Below are positions 8,661-16,802 of a stretch of 64,000 nucleotides of DNA, piece by piece. Under the pieces are notes generated by a model, which was not told the DNA's origin, searched no databases, and saw only the letters and a program-made list of their open reading frames with translations. Positions within the stretch are counted from its first letter, which is position 1; each line of letters opens with the position of its first letter. This DNA is from Marinomonas lutimaris (GTDB taxonomy: Bacteria > Pseudomonadota > Gammaproteobacteria > Pseudomonadales > Marinomonadaceae), in NCBI RefSeq assembly GCF_019426345.1, contig NZ_JAHLLW010000001.1:248001-312000 (forward strand), written 5' to 3'. Both the position numbers and the translations under genes were made by a program.

Positions 8661-10187
8661 ATGGCTCTTACGCAAAGCCTAAAAACGGAGGACGCTGGCA
8701 CTAACCGCATTATGATCACGATATCTGTGATGTTAGCGACCATCATGCAGGCGTTAGACACGACTATTGCCAACGTGGCGTTGCCGCATATGAAAGGCGC
8801 CATGGGAACCACCCAAGATCAGATTTCTTGGGTGCTGACGTCTTATATTGTTGCCGCGGCAATTTGTATGCCGCTGACGGGGATTTTGTCCGCAAAAATT
8901 GGCCGTAAACGTTTGTTTATGTGGTCAATAGTAGGCTTCACTGTATCGTCTATTTTATGTGGTGCGGCGCAGTCGTTAGATCAGATCGTATTGTTCCGTT
9001 TGCTGCAAGGTGTGTTTGGTGCGAGCTTGGTGCCGTTATCTCAATCTGTATTGCTTGATACTTACCCGAAAGAAAAACATGGTTCAGCAATGGCCATGTG
9101 GGGCGTTGGTGTGATGGTTGGGCCAATTTTAGGGCCTTATCTTGGTGGCTTGTTGACCGAATATTATAGCTGGCGTTGGGTGTTTTATATCAATGTGCCA
9201 TTTGGCATTATCGCTTGGCTTGGCTTGGCTGGCTTCTTAGAAGAATCAAAGCTCGATAAGAAACGCAGTTTTGATATGTATGGCTTTGTTCTACTCGGTG
9301 TTGCTATTGGTAGCTTACAAATGATGCTAGACCGAGGCGAATCGCAGAACTGGTTTGCGAGTTTAGAGGTGACGATAGAAGGTTTGTTAACTGTCGTTTG
9401 TGGCTCTATGTTCTTAGTGCATATTTTCACTCATAGTCATCCCTTTATCGATCCGAAAATGTTTCGTGATAGGAACTTCAGTGTCGGCATGGTGTTCATT
9501 TTCATAGTTGGCATTATTTTGTTGTCATCCATGGCATTACTACCGCCGTTTATGAGTTCATTAATGGGGTATCCGGTTGTTGATATTGGGGCGATTTTGG
9601 CTCCGCGAGGTTTTGGCACCATGGCCGCGATGATCATAGTGGGACGATTGGCAAATAAAATTGATGCTCGATTGTTTATCACATTGGGCTTGGTGCTGAT
9701 CACTTACTCAATGTGGGAAATGACACTGTTTACTACTGAAGTAACAGCATGGGACATTATTCGAACGGGTATGGTTCAGGGCACAGGCTTAGGGTTTATT
9801 TTTGTGCCTTTATCTACCATTAGTTTTGCAACTTTGGATCCTAAATACCGCAATGAAGGGACGTCTATGTTTAGCTTGCTGAGAAACATCGGAAGTAGTA
9901 TTGGTATTTCGGTGGTAACGACTTACTTGGCGCAGCGAACACAGATAAACCATGCAGCGTTTGCGGATTATATTAATCCATTTAATCTTGGCTTACAGAT
10001 TGCTCAAGAACAGGGGGCTTATAATACGACAACGGCAGCGGGGCTTACGGCACTAAACCAAGTGGTGACTGGGCAAGCTGCAACCTTGGCGTATTTACAA
10101 GATTTTCGTTTGATGATGTGGGTGACCGTAGCTGCTTTGCCTTTGGTGCTTTTGTTGAAAGGAAAGTCGAAACAATCTAGAGCATAA
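8661..10187 (+). CDS. emrB: EmrB-like drug/proton antiporter (MFS, DHA2 family)
   Basis: Inner-membrane exporter of 508 residues with about 14 hydrophobic segments, the DHA2 layout. Motifs include LDTTIANVALPHM in helix 1, the loop 2-3 motif GRKRLFM, and motif C in helix 5 (GVMVGPILGPYLGG). With EmrA it should expel hydrophobic compounds using the proton gradient. The operon marR-emrA-emrB ends at a terminator about 30 bases downstream. The substrate cannot be told from sequence. Phenolic acids are plausible given the MarR regulator and the neighbouring esterase. Confidence 0.93.
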   Translation: MALTQSLKTEDAGTNRIMITISVMLATIMQALDTTIANVALPHMKGAMGTTQDQISWVLTSYIVAAAICMPLTGILSAKIGRKRLFMWSIVGFTVSSILCGAAQSLDQIVLFRLLQGVFGASLVPLSQSVLLDTYPKEKHGSAMAMWGVGVMVGPILGPYLGGLLTEYYSWRWVFYINVPFGIIAWLGLAGFLEESKLDKKRSFDMYGFVLLGVAIGSLQMMLDRGESQNWFASLEVTIEGLLTVVCGSMFLVHIFTHSHPFIDPKMFRDRNFSVGMVFIFIVGIILLSSMALLPPFMSSLMGYPVVDIGAILAPRGFGTMAAMIIVGRLANKIDARLFITLGLVLITYSMWEMTLFTTEVTAWDIIRTGMVQGTGLGFIFVPLSTISFATLDPKYRNEGTSMFSLLRNIGSSIGISVVTTYLAQRTQINHAAFADYINPFNLGLQIAQEQGAYNTTTAAGLTALNQVVTGQAATLAYLQDFRLMMWVTVAALPLVLLLKGKSKQSRA

Positions 10188-10218
10188 AAAGCATTAAGGT
10201 TCAGATATAAATTGTGAA

Positions 10219-10243
10219 AGTCCTGATTTTTCAGGGCTTTTTT
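10219..10243 (+). terminator. Rho-independent terminator after emrB
   Basis: agtcctga (10219-10226) pairs with tcagggct (10231-10238) with one G-U pair and a four-base loop, followed by six T residues. Confidence 0.8.
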
Positions 10244-10374
10244 GTATCTTTATACATTGTTATTGCTGCGTTCTTATCGACCAATGAATACATAAGCTAG
10301 TACTGTCTAAAGCCACACGTTATCATGCGTGTTATCTGGATATTTGATTTACCTAGTTTTGCTTGGAGGTTGCT

Positions 10375-10983
10375 ATGAGCGCATTAGATCGACACTTTAT
10401 TTTGGGCTATGGCAGCCTAATTAATGGTGAAAGCCGTGCGAAAACTGGCGAAACAGGCAAAGTTTGGCCTGTTAAGTTACATGGATTCGAGCGTCATTGG
10501 TCGGTAATGTCAGTTGAGTATGGTATGAGCTCTGTTGCGGTGATCCATGCTCCTGAGAAAGCCTGCAATGGTGTTTTAGTTGAAGTGCCTTATGATCAAT
10601 TTCCCTTGTTTGATGAACGGGAAAAAGGTTATCAACGAGCAATGATCGAAGTTAAGCAGTTAACTACGTATCAAGACCACCCTTTGCCAGAAGGCACTTA
10701 TTGGATTTATCACACGGATGATGTGACTGAACCACACGATGAGTGTCCTATTGCACTAAGTTACCTAGATGTTATTTTGTCTGGTTGCTTAGAACACGGT
10801 GATGATTTTGCGCAAGACTTTCTAACCTTAACCAAAGGCTGGGCATCGCCTTTGTTGAATGATCGAAGAGCACCGCGTTATCCGCGAGTGCAACCAGAAC
10901 TTCCTACTGAGCGTTTGAATACTTTATTAGCGCCTGTAACCACCTTATCTATTAAAGAGCTATCTGTAACTTATGAATCTTAA
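10375..10983 (+). CDS. Gamma-glutamylcyclotransferase-fold protein
   Basis: A 202-residue protein with the BtrG/GGCT fold. The family hallmark YGSLING (about 10-16) forms the substrate-binding loop seen in gamma-glutamylcyclotransferases and ChaC-like enzymes. I do not assign a substrate. I chose the ATG at 10375 because GGAGG lies five bases upstream; an in-frame TTG at 10363 overlaps that site. The last 11 bases overlap the start of rsmC, so the two are probably co-transcribed. Confidence 0.75.
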   Translation: MSALDRHFILGYGSLINGESRAKTGETGKVWPVKLHGFERHWSVMSVEYGMSSVAVIHAPEKACNGVLVEVPYDQFPLFDEREKGYQRAMIEVKQLTTYQDHPLPEGTYWIYHTDDVTEPHDECPIALSYLDVILSGCLEHGDDFAQDFLTLTKGWASPLLNDRRAPRYPRVQPELPTERLNTLLAPVTTLSIKELSVTYES

Positions 10984-12034
10984 CTCGACGAGCCAATTAT
11001 TGGTGCGCAACGAAGAAGAATTGGTCGGCAAAATTTTATTTGCTAACCCTGAAGACACTTATCCACTTGATTTAAGCAGAAAAGCGGATGTGTATGCTTG
11101 GTGCCAATCTAAAACCTTTTATGATGCTTTGTTGCGAGTCGGCTTTGCGGATGAAAAGCTTTTCTTGTCTGAACAATGGGCGCTAGAAAACGGCAATGAC
11201 TTTGATCACATTGTGATCTATCAGCCTAAAGCCAAAGAGTTGTTGGATTATTTGCTTGCGTCAGTTTTGCCTCTTCTAAAAGATGGCGGTCAAATTTGGC
11301 TGGTGGGAGACAACAAAAGTGGCGTTAAATCCTCTATGAAGCGCCTAGAAGCGGGATTGGATGAAGTAGGTAAGCGAGATGGTGCTAAGCACTGTTTGCT
11401 TTACACAGGTTACAAACGCCGTCCTGCCAAGCCCTTTATATTCGAAGATTGGATTATGACCTGGAAACAGGAAATCGCAGGACAAACGTTGACTTTGTGT
11501 AGCTTGCCTGGTGTTTTTGGTCACGGCAAATTAGATAAAGGCACTGACATCTTATTAAACCAGCTTAATCAGCATCGCTTTATGAGCGACGTTGCCAGCG
11601 CACGTATTCTCGACTTTGGTTGTGGTGACGGCATCATCGCTCTTTGGTTGCACAACAAAACTGGCGCGCGCATCACTGCTTTGGATGATAGCGTATTGGC
11701 GTTAAAAGCAACGGAATTAACTTTCGCTGCGAATCAAGTCAGCGACGCGGTGACTTTAATTGCTTCTAATGGCTTAGATGAAGTGAAAGGTCGCTTTAAC
11801 TATGTTATCACCAATCCACCATTCCACAGTGGTGTGAACACCGACTACAGCATTGCTGAAAGCTTCTTTATGACAGTTAAGCAACACCTTACCTTAAACG
11901 GTGAGCTATTTGTGGTAGCCAACGATTTCTTGCGTTACCCACCAATTTTAGACGCGGCGCTGGGTTCTCATACTCGCCTGTATCGAGATAAAGGCTTTGC
12001 GATTTATCACGGTCGCCAACCGAAGAAAAAATAA
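10973..12034 (+). CDS. rsmC: 16S rRNA guanine-N2 methyltransferase RsmC
   Basis: SAM-dependent methyltransferase predicted to modify G1207 of 16S rRNA in the small subunit. The 353 residues (343 in E. coli) show the two-domain RsmC layout: an N-terminal degenerate methyltransferase half and a C-terminal catalytic half. The SAM motif DFGCGDG lies near 213-219. The catalytic NPPF(H) is near 280-283, with VVANDFLRYPPIL downstream as in RsmC. The gene overlaps the upstream GGCT-like gene by 11 bases and ends before a clear terminator. Confidence 0.88.
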   Translation: MNLNSTSQLLVRNEEELVGKILFANPEDTYPLDLSRKADVYAWCQSKTFYDALLRVGFADEKLFLSEQWALENGNDFDHIVIYQPKAKELLDYLLASVLPLLKDGGQIWLVGDNKSGVKSSMKRLEAGLDEVGKRDGAKHCLLYTGYKRRPAKPFIFEDWIMTWKQEIAGQTLTLCSLPGVFGHGKLDKGTDILLNQLNQHRFMSDVASARILDFGCGDGIIALWLHNKTGARITALDDSVLALKATELTFAANQVSDAVTLIASNGLDEVKGRFNYVITNPPFHSGVNTDYSIAESFFMTVKQHLTLNGELFVVANDFLRYPPILDAALGSHTRLYRDKGFAIYHGRQPKKK

Positions 12035-12067
12035 CGTTATAAGCTTTTGCACAACAAAAAAATACCC

Positions 12068-12097
12068 AATGCCCATTTGAGAAAATGGGCATTTTTT
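12068..12097 (+). terminator. Rho-independent terminator after rsmC
   Basis: A perfect 11-bp stem (12068-12078 with 12083-12093) is closed by a GAGA tetraloop and followed by a T run. It lies between the convergent rsmC and acyltransferase genes. An A run about five bases upstream of the stem could give weak termination on the other strand too. Confidence 0.9.
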
Positions 12098-12125
12098 GTT
12101 TTTGCACTTTAAAACGATTTTTGTA

Positions 12126-13232
12126 TCAAGCCCCAATCAATAAGCGGCTTTTAGAACCAAATAAGCGTTTCAATTTGCCGATTAACCATACCGATCCATA
12201 GAACTGAAAAATAAACAAAAACACCGATGAGATAAGGCTGTAGGCCATGGTGGTATTGGGTTCGATATAGCCAGCATTGAGTAATATATATTTAGTATTT
12301 CCCCATATCATACTGAGTAAGGGGTGTAAGAAGAAAATCGCGAAACTAATGGAAGCGAGCATTATCAAATGTTTGCCAAGCGCAGGCCAAACGAGATGAG
12401 AGCAAAATCCGACAAATAATACGCATAGACCCATTTTTTGAATGAACTGCAAATCGATACCGGCCCACTCAAAAGCCGCTTTGTGATAGCCACCGGCATG
12501 GAATAAAACGCTAGACTGCAACCAAACCGTGACAACTACCGCGACAATAGCCACGCCTAAAAAGTATCGGTAATGCTGTTTCATCCAGGCAAGATACTGA
12601 GAATACAACATACCGAATAAATAAAAGGGTGTGAAATACACAACAGACTGCAGCACATTGATGTTGCCATCTGGTCGATGAATAACGACGGCAGTGAGTG
12701 AAAATAATGCCAAGATAGACAATTGAGTCAATAATGGCAGTTTTAAATAACGAAAATGCAGCCCAGAACAAAGAAAGGTCGCCATAATAAAAGGGATGTA
12801 CCAATGGGGAAACAGCACAAAACCTTGCTGCAAAACCTCCCAGCACATCGACAGAGCTTCCGTCACACTGGCGTGATCAACGAATAGAAAAACGAAGAAA
12901 TTGACCACAATTGCAAATGCTGAAACAGACAAGAATGGCACTAATACGTTCTGTACTTTCTTTGACATAAATTTTTTATAATCAAAGCGTTGGGCAAAGA
13001 TGTGATGAAAGAAAAAACCAGAAATAAACACAAAAACGCCTGTGCCACCACGAATTATATTTTCTAGCCAAACAGGGAAACCATCATTAGTATTGGTGAC
13101 AGAATGCCCAAGCACAATTAACACAATGGCCAATCCGCGCAGATAATCAAATTCTATGATCCGAGCCGATTTTTTTGCTTTGGCTGGACTTGATTCATCA
13201 ACCGAAGGCTTCTTGGAAACCTCGATGTTCAT
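12126..13232 (-). CDS. Membrane acyltransferase (acyltransferase-3 family)
   Basis: Integral membrane O-acyltransferase of the PF01757 type, which acylates surface polysaccharides, lipids or small molecules. Ten or so hydrophobic segments run through the protein. The N-terminal signature FDYLRGLAIVLIVLGHS, with the catalytic-type His, follows a short charged, Ser/Lys-rich cytoplasmic tail. The start is uncertain. The ATG at 13232 gives 368 residues; an in-frame TTG at 13322 would add 30 residues without family character. Neither has a clear ribosome-binding site. It is a lone gene, convergent with rsmC and divergent from yehS. Confidence 0.8.
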   Translation of the reverse strand: MNIEVSKKPSVDESSPAKAKKSARIIEFDYLRGLAIVLIVLGHSVTNTNDGFPVWLENIIRGGTGVFVFISGFFFHHIFAQRFDYKKFMSKKVQNVLVPFLSVSAFAIVVNFFVFLFVDHASVTEALSMCWEVLQQGFVLFPHWYIPFIMATFLCSGLHFRYLKLPLLTQLSILALFSLTAVVIHRPDGNINVLQSVVYFTPFYLFGMLYSQYLAWMKQHYRYFLGVAIVAVVVTVWLQSSVLFHAGGYHKAAFEWAGIDLQFIQKMGLCVLFVGFCSHLVWPALGKHLIMLASISFAIFFLHPLLSMIWGNTKYILLNAGYIEPNTTMAYSLISSVFLFIFQFYGSVWLIGKLKRLFGSKSRLLIGA

Positions 13233-13474
13233 CAGTGTAGGTTTTTGGGTAATGTTCACTGGCTTACATCCATGAAAATGAGAGATACAAGCTATTAAGT
13301 CGCCAGTTTTGTTTCTAATCAATATAGACTGTAGACAGAACCTAAAATTTTACGTTAATCATGCATTTTCGACGATATTCTTACAGGTTTAGCGACATAT
13401 ATAGGTAAATGCTTGCCAATCTGCTAAAGTCGCGGCTTACTCTTATTTATGCCCCCTAACACTAGGAAATCATT

Positions 13475-13933
13475 TTGAACAACAACGATATTTTACGCCG
13501 TCTTCGCTACACTTTTGATTTAAAAGAGCTCTCTATTGTAGAAATCTTTGCTGCAGCCGATGGCATTGCATCGCAAGAGCAAGTTACTAGCTGGCTAAAG
13601 AAAGAAGACGATGCAGGTTATGTTGAAATGATTGATGTGGAAATGGCGACATTTCTTAATGGCTTTATCAATACCAAGCGTGGTAAACGCGAAGGTCCAC
13701 AACCTGAGCCTGAAAAGCGCTTAACCAATAACGCTATCTTCATGAAATTACGTATCGCCTTGAACCTACAAGCTGAAGAAATTCTCGACATCATGTCTCT
13801 AGCGGAATTTAACTTAAGCAAGCATGAGCTAAGCTCTTTCTTCCGCAAACCAGATAACCGTCACTACTGTGAATGCAAAGACCAAATTTTACGTAATTTC
13901 TTGATGGGGCTGCAGAAACAGTTTCGAGTGTAA
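13475..13933 (+). CDS. yehS: YehS-like DUF1456 protein
   Basis: A 152-residue protein of two tandem DUF1456 repeats (about 3-70 and 85-150), the same length and layout as E. coli YehS (156). Conserved features are NNDILRRLRY and SWLKKEDDAGY in repeat 1, the linker PEPEKRLTNNAIFMKLRIAL, and LRNFLMGLQ at the end. The molecular function of the family is not established. The start is TTG at 13475, with AGGAAA at proper spacing; no in-frame ATG would keep the conserved N-terminus. It is a single gene followed by a strong terminator. Confidence 0.88.
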   Translation: MNNNDILRRLRYTFDLKELSIVEIFAAADGIASQEQVTSWLKKEDDAGYVEMIDVEMATFLNGFINTKRGKREGPQPEPEKRLTNNAIFMKLRIALNLQAEEILDIMSLAEFNLSKHELSSFFRKPDNRHYCECKDQILRNFLMGLQKQFRV

Positions 13934-13966
13934 TTTGTAGGTTATTACGTACTTCGCTGCTTCAAT

Positions 13967-14003
13967 AAAAAAAGCCGCTGCCGAATAGGTAGCGGCTTTT
14001 TTT
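13967..14003. terminator. Terminator after yehS (symmetrical)
   Basis: The 13-bp perfect stem aaaaaaagccgct (13967-13979) pairs with agcggcttttttt (13991-14003), leaving an 11-base loop. The A and T runs make it able to work in both directions. Confidence 0.9.
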
Positions 14004-14119
14004 ATTGCTATTTCACCCAGTGTACAAAGATTGCACTATGTGGCTATTTCATTGAGCTTCGCTTTGCGATATTGGCTTCCCATAATAAATATAAATGATA
14101 AAAACAGGGTGGTATCAAT

Positions 14120-15211
14120 ATGCTAATCAAAAATAAAGTCGCGCAAGCTGTTATCGTTGCAAGCCTTTCTTCTCAAGGGTTTGCCGTAGAGTTAGGTGAT
14201 TTTAATGGCACTCAATTTAGTGTAGGTGGTTATCTTAAAGCTGAAGGTGTATTTAGTAATCCAGATGAAGGCAGCAGCACTTTTGACGGTAGTGCTCGTC
14301 AGTCTCGTGTCAATTTCACAGCAAGCCGTACAGTAGAAGACCACAAAATACGTGGTTTTATAGAAGCTGACTTCTGGGATAACAACACGACAGCCACTGA
14401 TAGTACTTATGCCTATCGGTTACGTCATGCGACCATTACGGTAGATAACCTAACCGTTGGTCAAACATGGAACGGACAGTTCTTTGCTAATGCGCCATTC
14501 GATACGGAAATGATTAATCTTTGGGGCTTAGGTATAGGTACTATTGCGGGTAATGGTGCAGTTGTCAGACCTGATCTTGTTGTACATTACGCGACAAAAG
14601 ACTTTCGCCTGACCTTTCAAGACCCTGTTTACAGTGATGCAAGCTATCCAGATATGGTTGCGGCGTTTACTCACCGCACAGAGAGTGGCCATGCTTTCAA
14701 TATTGCCGTTACAGGTCGTGATGTAGATATGACGCCTTCAGACACAACGGACAACGATTCTAAGTTTGGTGCTGCCTTGTCTTTAGCGGCAAAACTTAAT
14801 TTTGGTGACACGAGTTTATCGCTTAGCGGTTTTACTGGTAAAGGTGCAGGCGTATACGCGGGCTGGGGTTACTTAGGGGCGACTGGTGCGTCCGGTGTGA
14901 CGGAAGTTGACGGACAAGGGGATTTGGTAACGTTAACAGGTTTCACTGCGGGGATTGGCCATAAGTTAAGCGAGAAGGTGCGAGTCAATTTGCGCTATGG
15001 TCAGGTTACCTCTGATGAAGTCTCATCAACGCTTACAGATGACACACTTAAACTCACCCTTGCTAATGTTATTTACACCTATGTGCCTGGGTTAGAGTTC
15101 GGTTTGGAATTACGTGATCAGAATATGCCTAACCGACCATCTTCAGCGGTTGGAACGTCATCTCGCCCTGCTGGACAGCAAGTTGAAGTGATGGCGATGT
15201 ACAAGTTTTAA
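14120..15211 (+). CDS. Outer-membrane porin (DcaP-like)
   Basis: A 363-residue beta-barrel porin. A signal peptide ends near SQGFA (about 22), and the mature protein starts VELGDFNGTQFSVGGYLKAE, the pattern seen in DcaP-like trimeric porins. Alternating hydrophobic strands run throughout and the chain ends in MYKF, with the terminal Phe expected of outer-membrane barrels. The substrate is unknown; related porins pass small organic acids or amino-acid-like solutes. It is a single gene with its own terminator. Confidence 0.8.
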   Translation: MLIKNKVAQAVIVASLSSQGFAVELGDFNGTQFSVGGYLKAEGVFSNPDEGSSTFDGSARQSRVNFTASRTVEDHKIRGFIEADFWDNNTTATDSTYAYRLRHATITVDNLTVGQTWNGQFFANAPFDTEMINLWGLGIGTIAGNGAVVRPDLVVHYATKDFRLTFQDPVYSDASYPDMVAAFTHRTESGHAFNIAVTGRDVDMTPSDTTDNDSKFGAALSLAAKLNFGDTSLSLSGFTGKGAGVYAGWGYLGATGASGVTEVDGQGDLVTLTGFTAGIGHKLSEKVRVNLRYGQVTSDEVSSTLTDDTLKLTLANVIYTYVPGLEFGLELRDQNMPNRPSSAVGTSSRPAGQQVEVMAMYKF

Positions 15212-15223
15212 AGAGTACTGACC

Positions 15224-15267
15224 AGAGCAAACCGGGCTTTACCCTTTTATCCGGTTTGCTCTTTTTA
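15224..15267 (+). terminator. Rho-independent terminator after the porin gene
   Basis: A 12-bp perfect stem agagcaaaccgg / ccggtttgctct (15224-15235 with 15251-15262) has a 15-base loop and a following T run. It ends seven bases before the convergent araC-type gene. Confidence 0.88.
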
Positions 15268-15273
15268 TCTTCA

Positions 15274-16233
15274 TCAATACGATAAATCACGCAATGTCTG
15301 TGAAGGCAGTTCTCCTATTTGTTCGCGGTATTGAGCCGAGAATCTTCCCAAATTAGTAAAGCCGTATTTCAATGCGACTTGAGTCACATTTTTAATTCGC
15401 TCATTGTTCTTCAGTTCCGAATGTACGCTTTCTAGTTTCAGACGGCGAACGTAAGCTGAAGGAGTCAGTCCAGTCTCCCGCTCAAACAAGTTATAAAGTG
15501 ATTTGCGACTAATTTGACACAGGTTCGCTAGCTCATCTATCGTTATATCGGTTGTAATATTGTCCAATACATAATTACGAATACGTTCTATATGGCGGTG
15601 TAATGACTCATTAGAAAGAGAGCTTTGGCGAACATTACTATTGAACATATTAAGAATGGCGCTGTTTAAGAGTCGACAGTAATAAACTCGTGCGCGTTCG
15701 TTCAGTTCTTTTTTGTCTTGCTGCAATATATCATTTAGCAAATTAAACAAAGGCCCAGCGAGTGGGAATTGGCTTACCTTAGCATCAAACGGAATTGGAT
15801 TGATGGAAGATAAATAGCCAAATTCGCGCGCTGTTTGATGTAGAAAATCAGCAGGAATCCTCACGATTAATCTTCTACAGTCAGCTGAGTCATTGGATAC
15901 CAAATGGGTTTTAGGCATTACAAAAATGGTATCTCTCGTCTTGAGTACGCGTTTTCTATCATGAGATTGTTCGACACTGTGGCCAGCTGAAATGACGTTC
16001 AGAAAATAAGCGTTAGCGACTTGGGAGGAGTTTACATGTACGGGAACGCCCACTGCATATTCTAAAATAGAAAGCGGTCCAAATTCTTTAAACCTCAACG
16101 TGGCAAGTTTCTCTTGAGATGCTTGTTGAATAAAATGATGCTCTCCAAAACCCTTATCCAATAAAATGCCAGCAAGAGTTTGTGCTGAAGCGTCTACAAC
16201 CTGAAGGTCGCAGGCAGAAAAATTAAACTTCAT
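15274..16233 (-). CDS. AraC-family transcriptional regulator
   Basis: A 319-residue regulator with an N-terminal ligand or dimerisation domain of the AraC-binding-like type (about 1-200) and a C-terminal double helix-turn-helix (about 215-316). The first helix pair is ITIDELANLCQISRKSLYNLF. The second has VTQVALKYGFTNLGRFSAQYR, the family signature. It is transcribed away from the small ABM-like gene with 222 bases between them. Control of that neighbour is likely but not shown. The domain type resembles regulators of aromatic or ester catabolism; the ligand is unknown. Confidence 0.88.
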   Translation of the reverse strand: MKFNFSACDLQVVDASAQTLAGILLDKGFGEHHFIQQASQEKLATLRFKEFGPLSILEYAVGVPVHVNSSQVANAYFLNVISAGHSVEQSHDRKRVLKTRDTIFVMPKTHLVSNDSADCRRLIVRIPADFLHQTAREFGYLSSINPIPFDAKVSQFPLAGPLFNLLNDILQQDKKELNERARVYYCRLLNSAILNMFNSNVRQSSLSNESLHRHIERIRNYVLDNITTDITIDELANLCQISRKSLYNLFERETGLTPSAYVRRLKLESVHSELKNNERIKNVTQVALKYGFTNLGRFSAQYREQIGELPSQTLRDLSY

Positions 16234-16242
16234 ATTTACACC

Positions 16243-16371
16243 AGTGCATTAATTATTTTTATAAGTCAGCAATCTAGGTAAAACTTTAAATTCGTTTTAC
16301 AGCGACTATAAAGTGTAATGCTTGATGCTTTGACTTAGTCATCCAATTTTGAGGTTAGTGCATCAATTATT
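16243..16371. promoter_or_regulatory. Pair of near-identical direct repeats in the AraC/ABM intergenic region
   Basis: agtgcattaattatt (from 16243) recurs as agtgcatcaattatt (from 16358), 115 bases apart and in the same orientation, with one mismatch. One copy lies just upstream of each divergent gene. AraC-type activators bind direct repeats, so these are candidate binding sites. Confidence 0.4.
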
Positions 16372-16455
16372 GATATAGTAAACAGTATTTTTATGAACAA
16401 TGTTGTGTGCTCTGGTAAATCCGCAAACACACAGTCTATAAGAGGAGGAATTTAT

Positions 16456-16770
16456 ATGATCGCGAGGGAGTGGAAAGCCCGTTGCCCAATGTCTAAAAAA
16501 GAAGGATTCATTACCTACTTATATGAAACAGGAGTGAAAGACACATCTGCTACCGAAGGGTTCAAAGGGGCTCAAATTTTTGGGCGAGAAGTTGATGAGC
16601 TAACGTTCGAGGTGACTCTGATTACTTATTGGCCGACACGCGAGTCGATTGTGGCGTTCGCTGGTCAGGATATTGAAGTAGCTAAACTTTATCCTGAAGA
16701 TGATGAATATGAGCTAGATCCAGATACCTTTGTTCGTCATTACGATGTGATAGAAAATCATTGGGTTTAA
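16456..16770 (+). CDS. Small ABM-like (dimeric alpha/beta-barrel) protein
   Basis: A 104-residue protein resembling the antibiotic-biosynthesis-monooxygenase-like dimeric alpha/beta barrel fold, with a beta strand at the N-terminus (MIAREWKARCP), a helix, and EVTLITYWPTRESIVAFAGQ as the strand-helix unit. Members are small monooxygenases or ligand-binding barrels. No function can be given here. I chose the ATG at 16456 because AGGAGG lies seven bases upstream; an earlier in-frame ATG (16393) lacks such a site. It is divergent from the AraC regulator and convergent with pbpC. Confidence 0.7.
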   Translation: MIAREWKARCPMSKKEGFITYLYETGVKDTSATEGFKGAQIFGREVDELTFEVTLITYWPTRESIVAFAGQDIEVAKLYPEDDEYELDPDTFVRHYDVIENHWV

Positions 16771-16802
16771 TCTGGATCATAATGACTACCAATGGCGAAA
16801 TT

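Noticed and set aside
13233..13322. A longer acyltransferase N-terminus starting at a TTG
   Set aside because: The extra 30 residues contain no family feature and the TTG has no ribosome-binding site. The start remains uncertain, but the shorter form is preferred.
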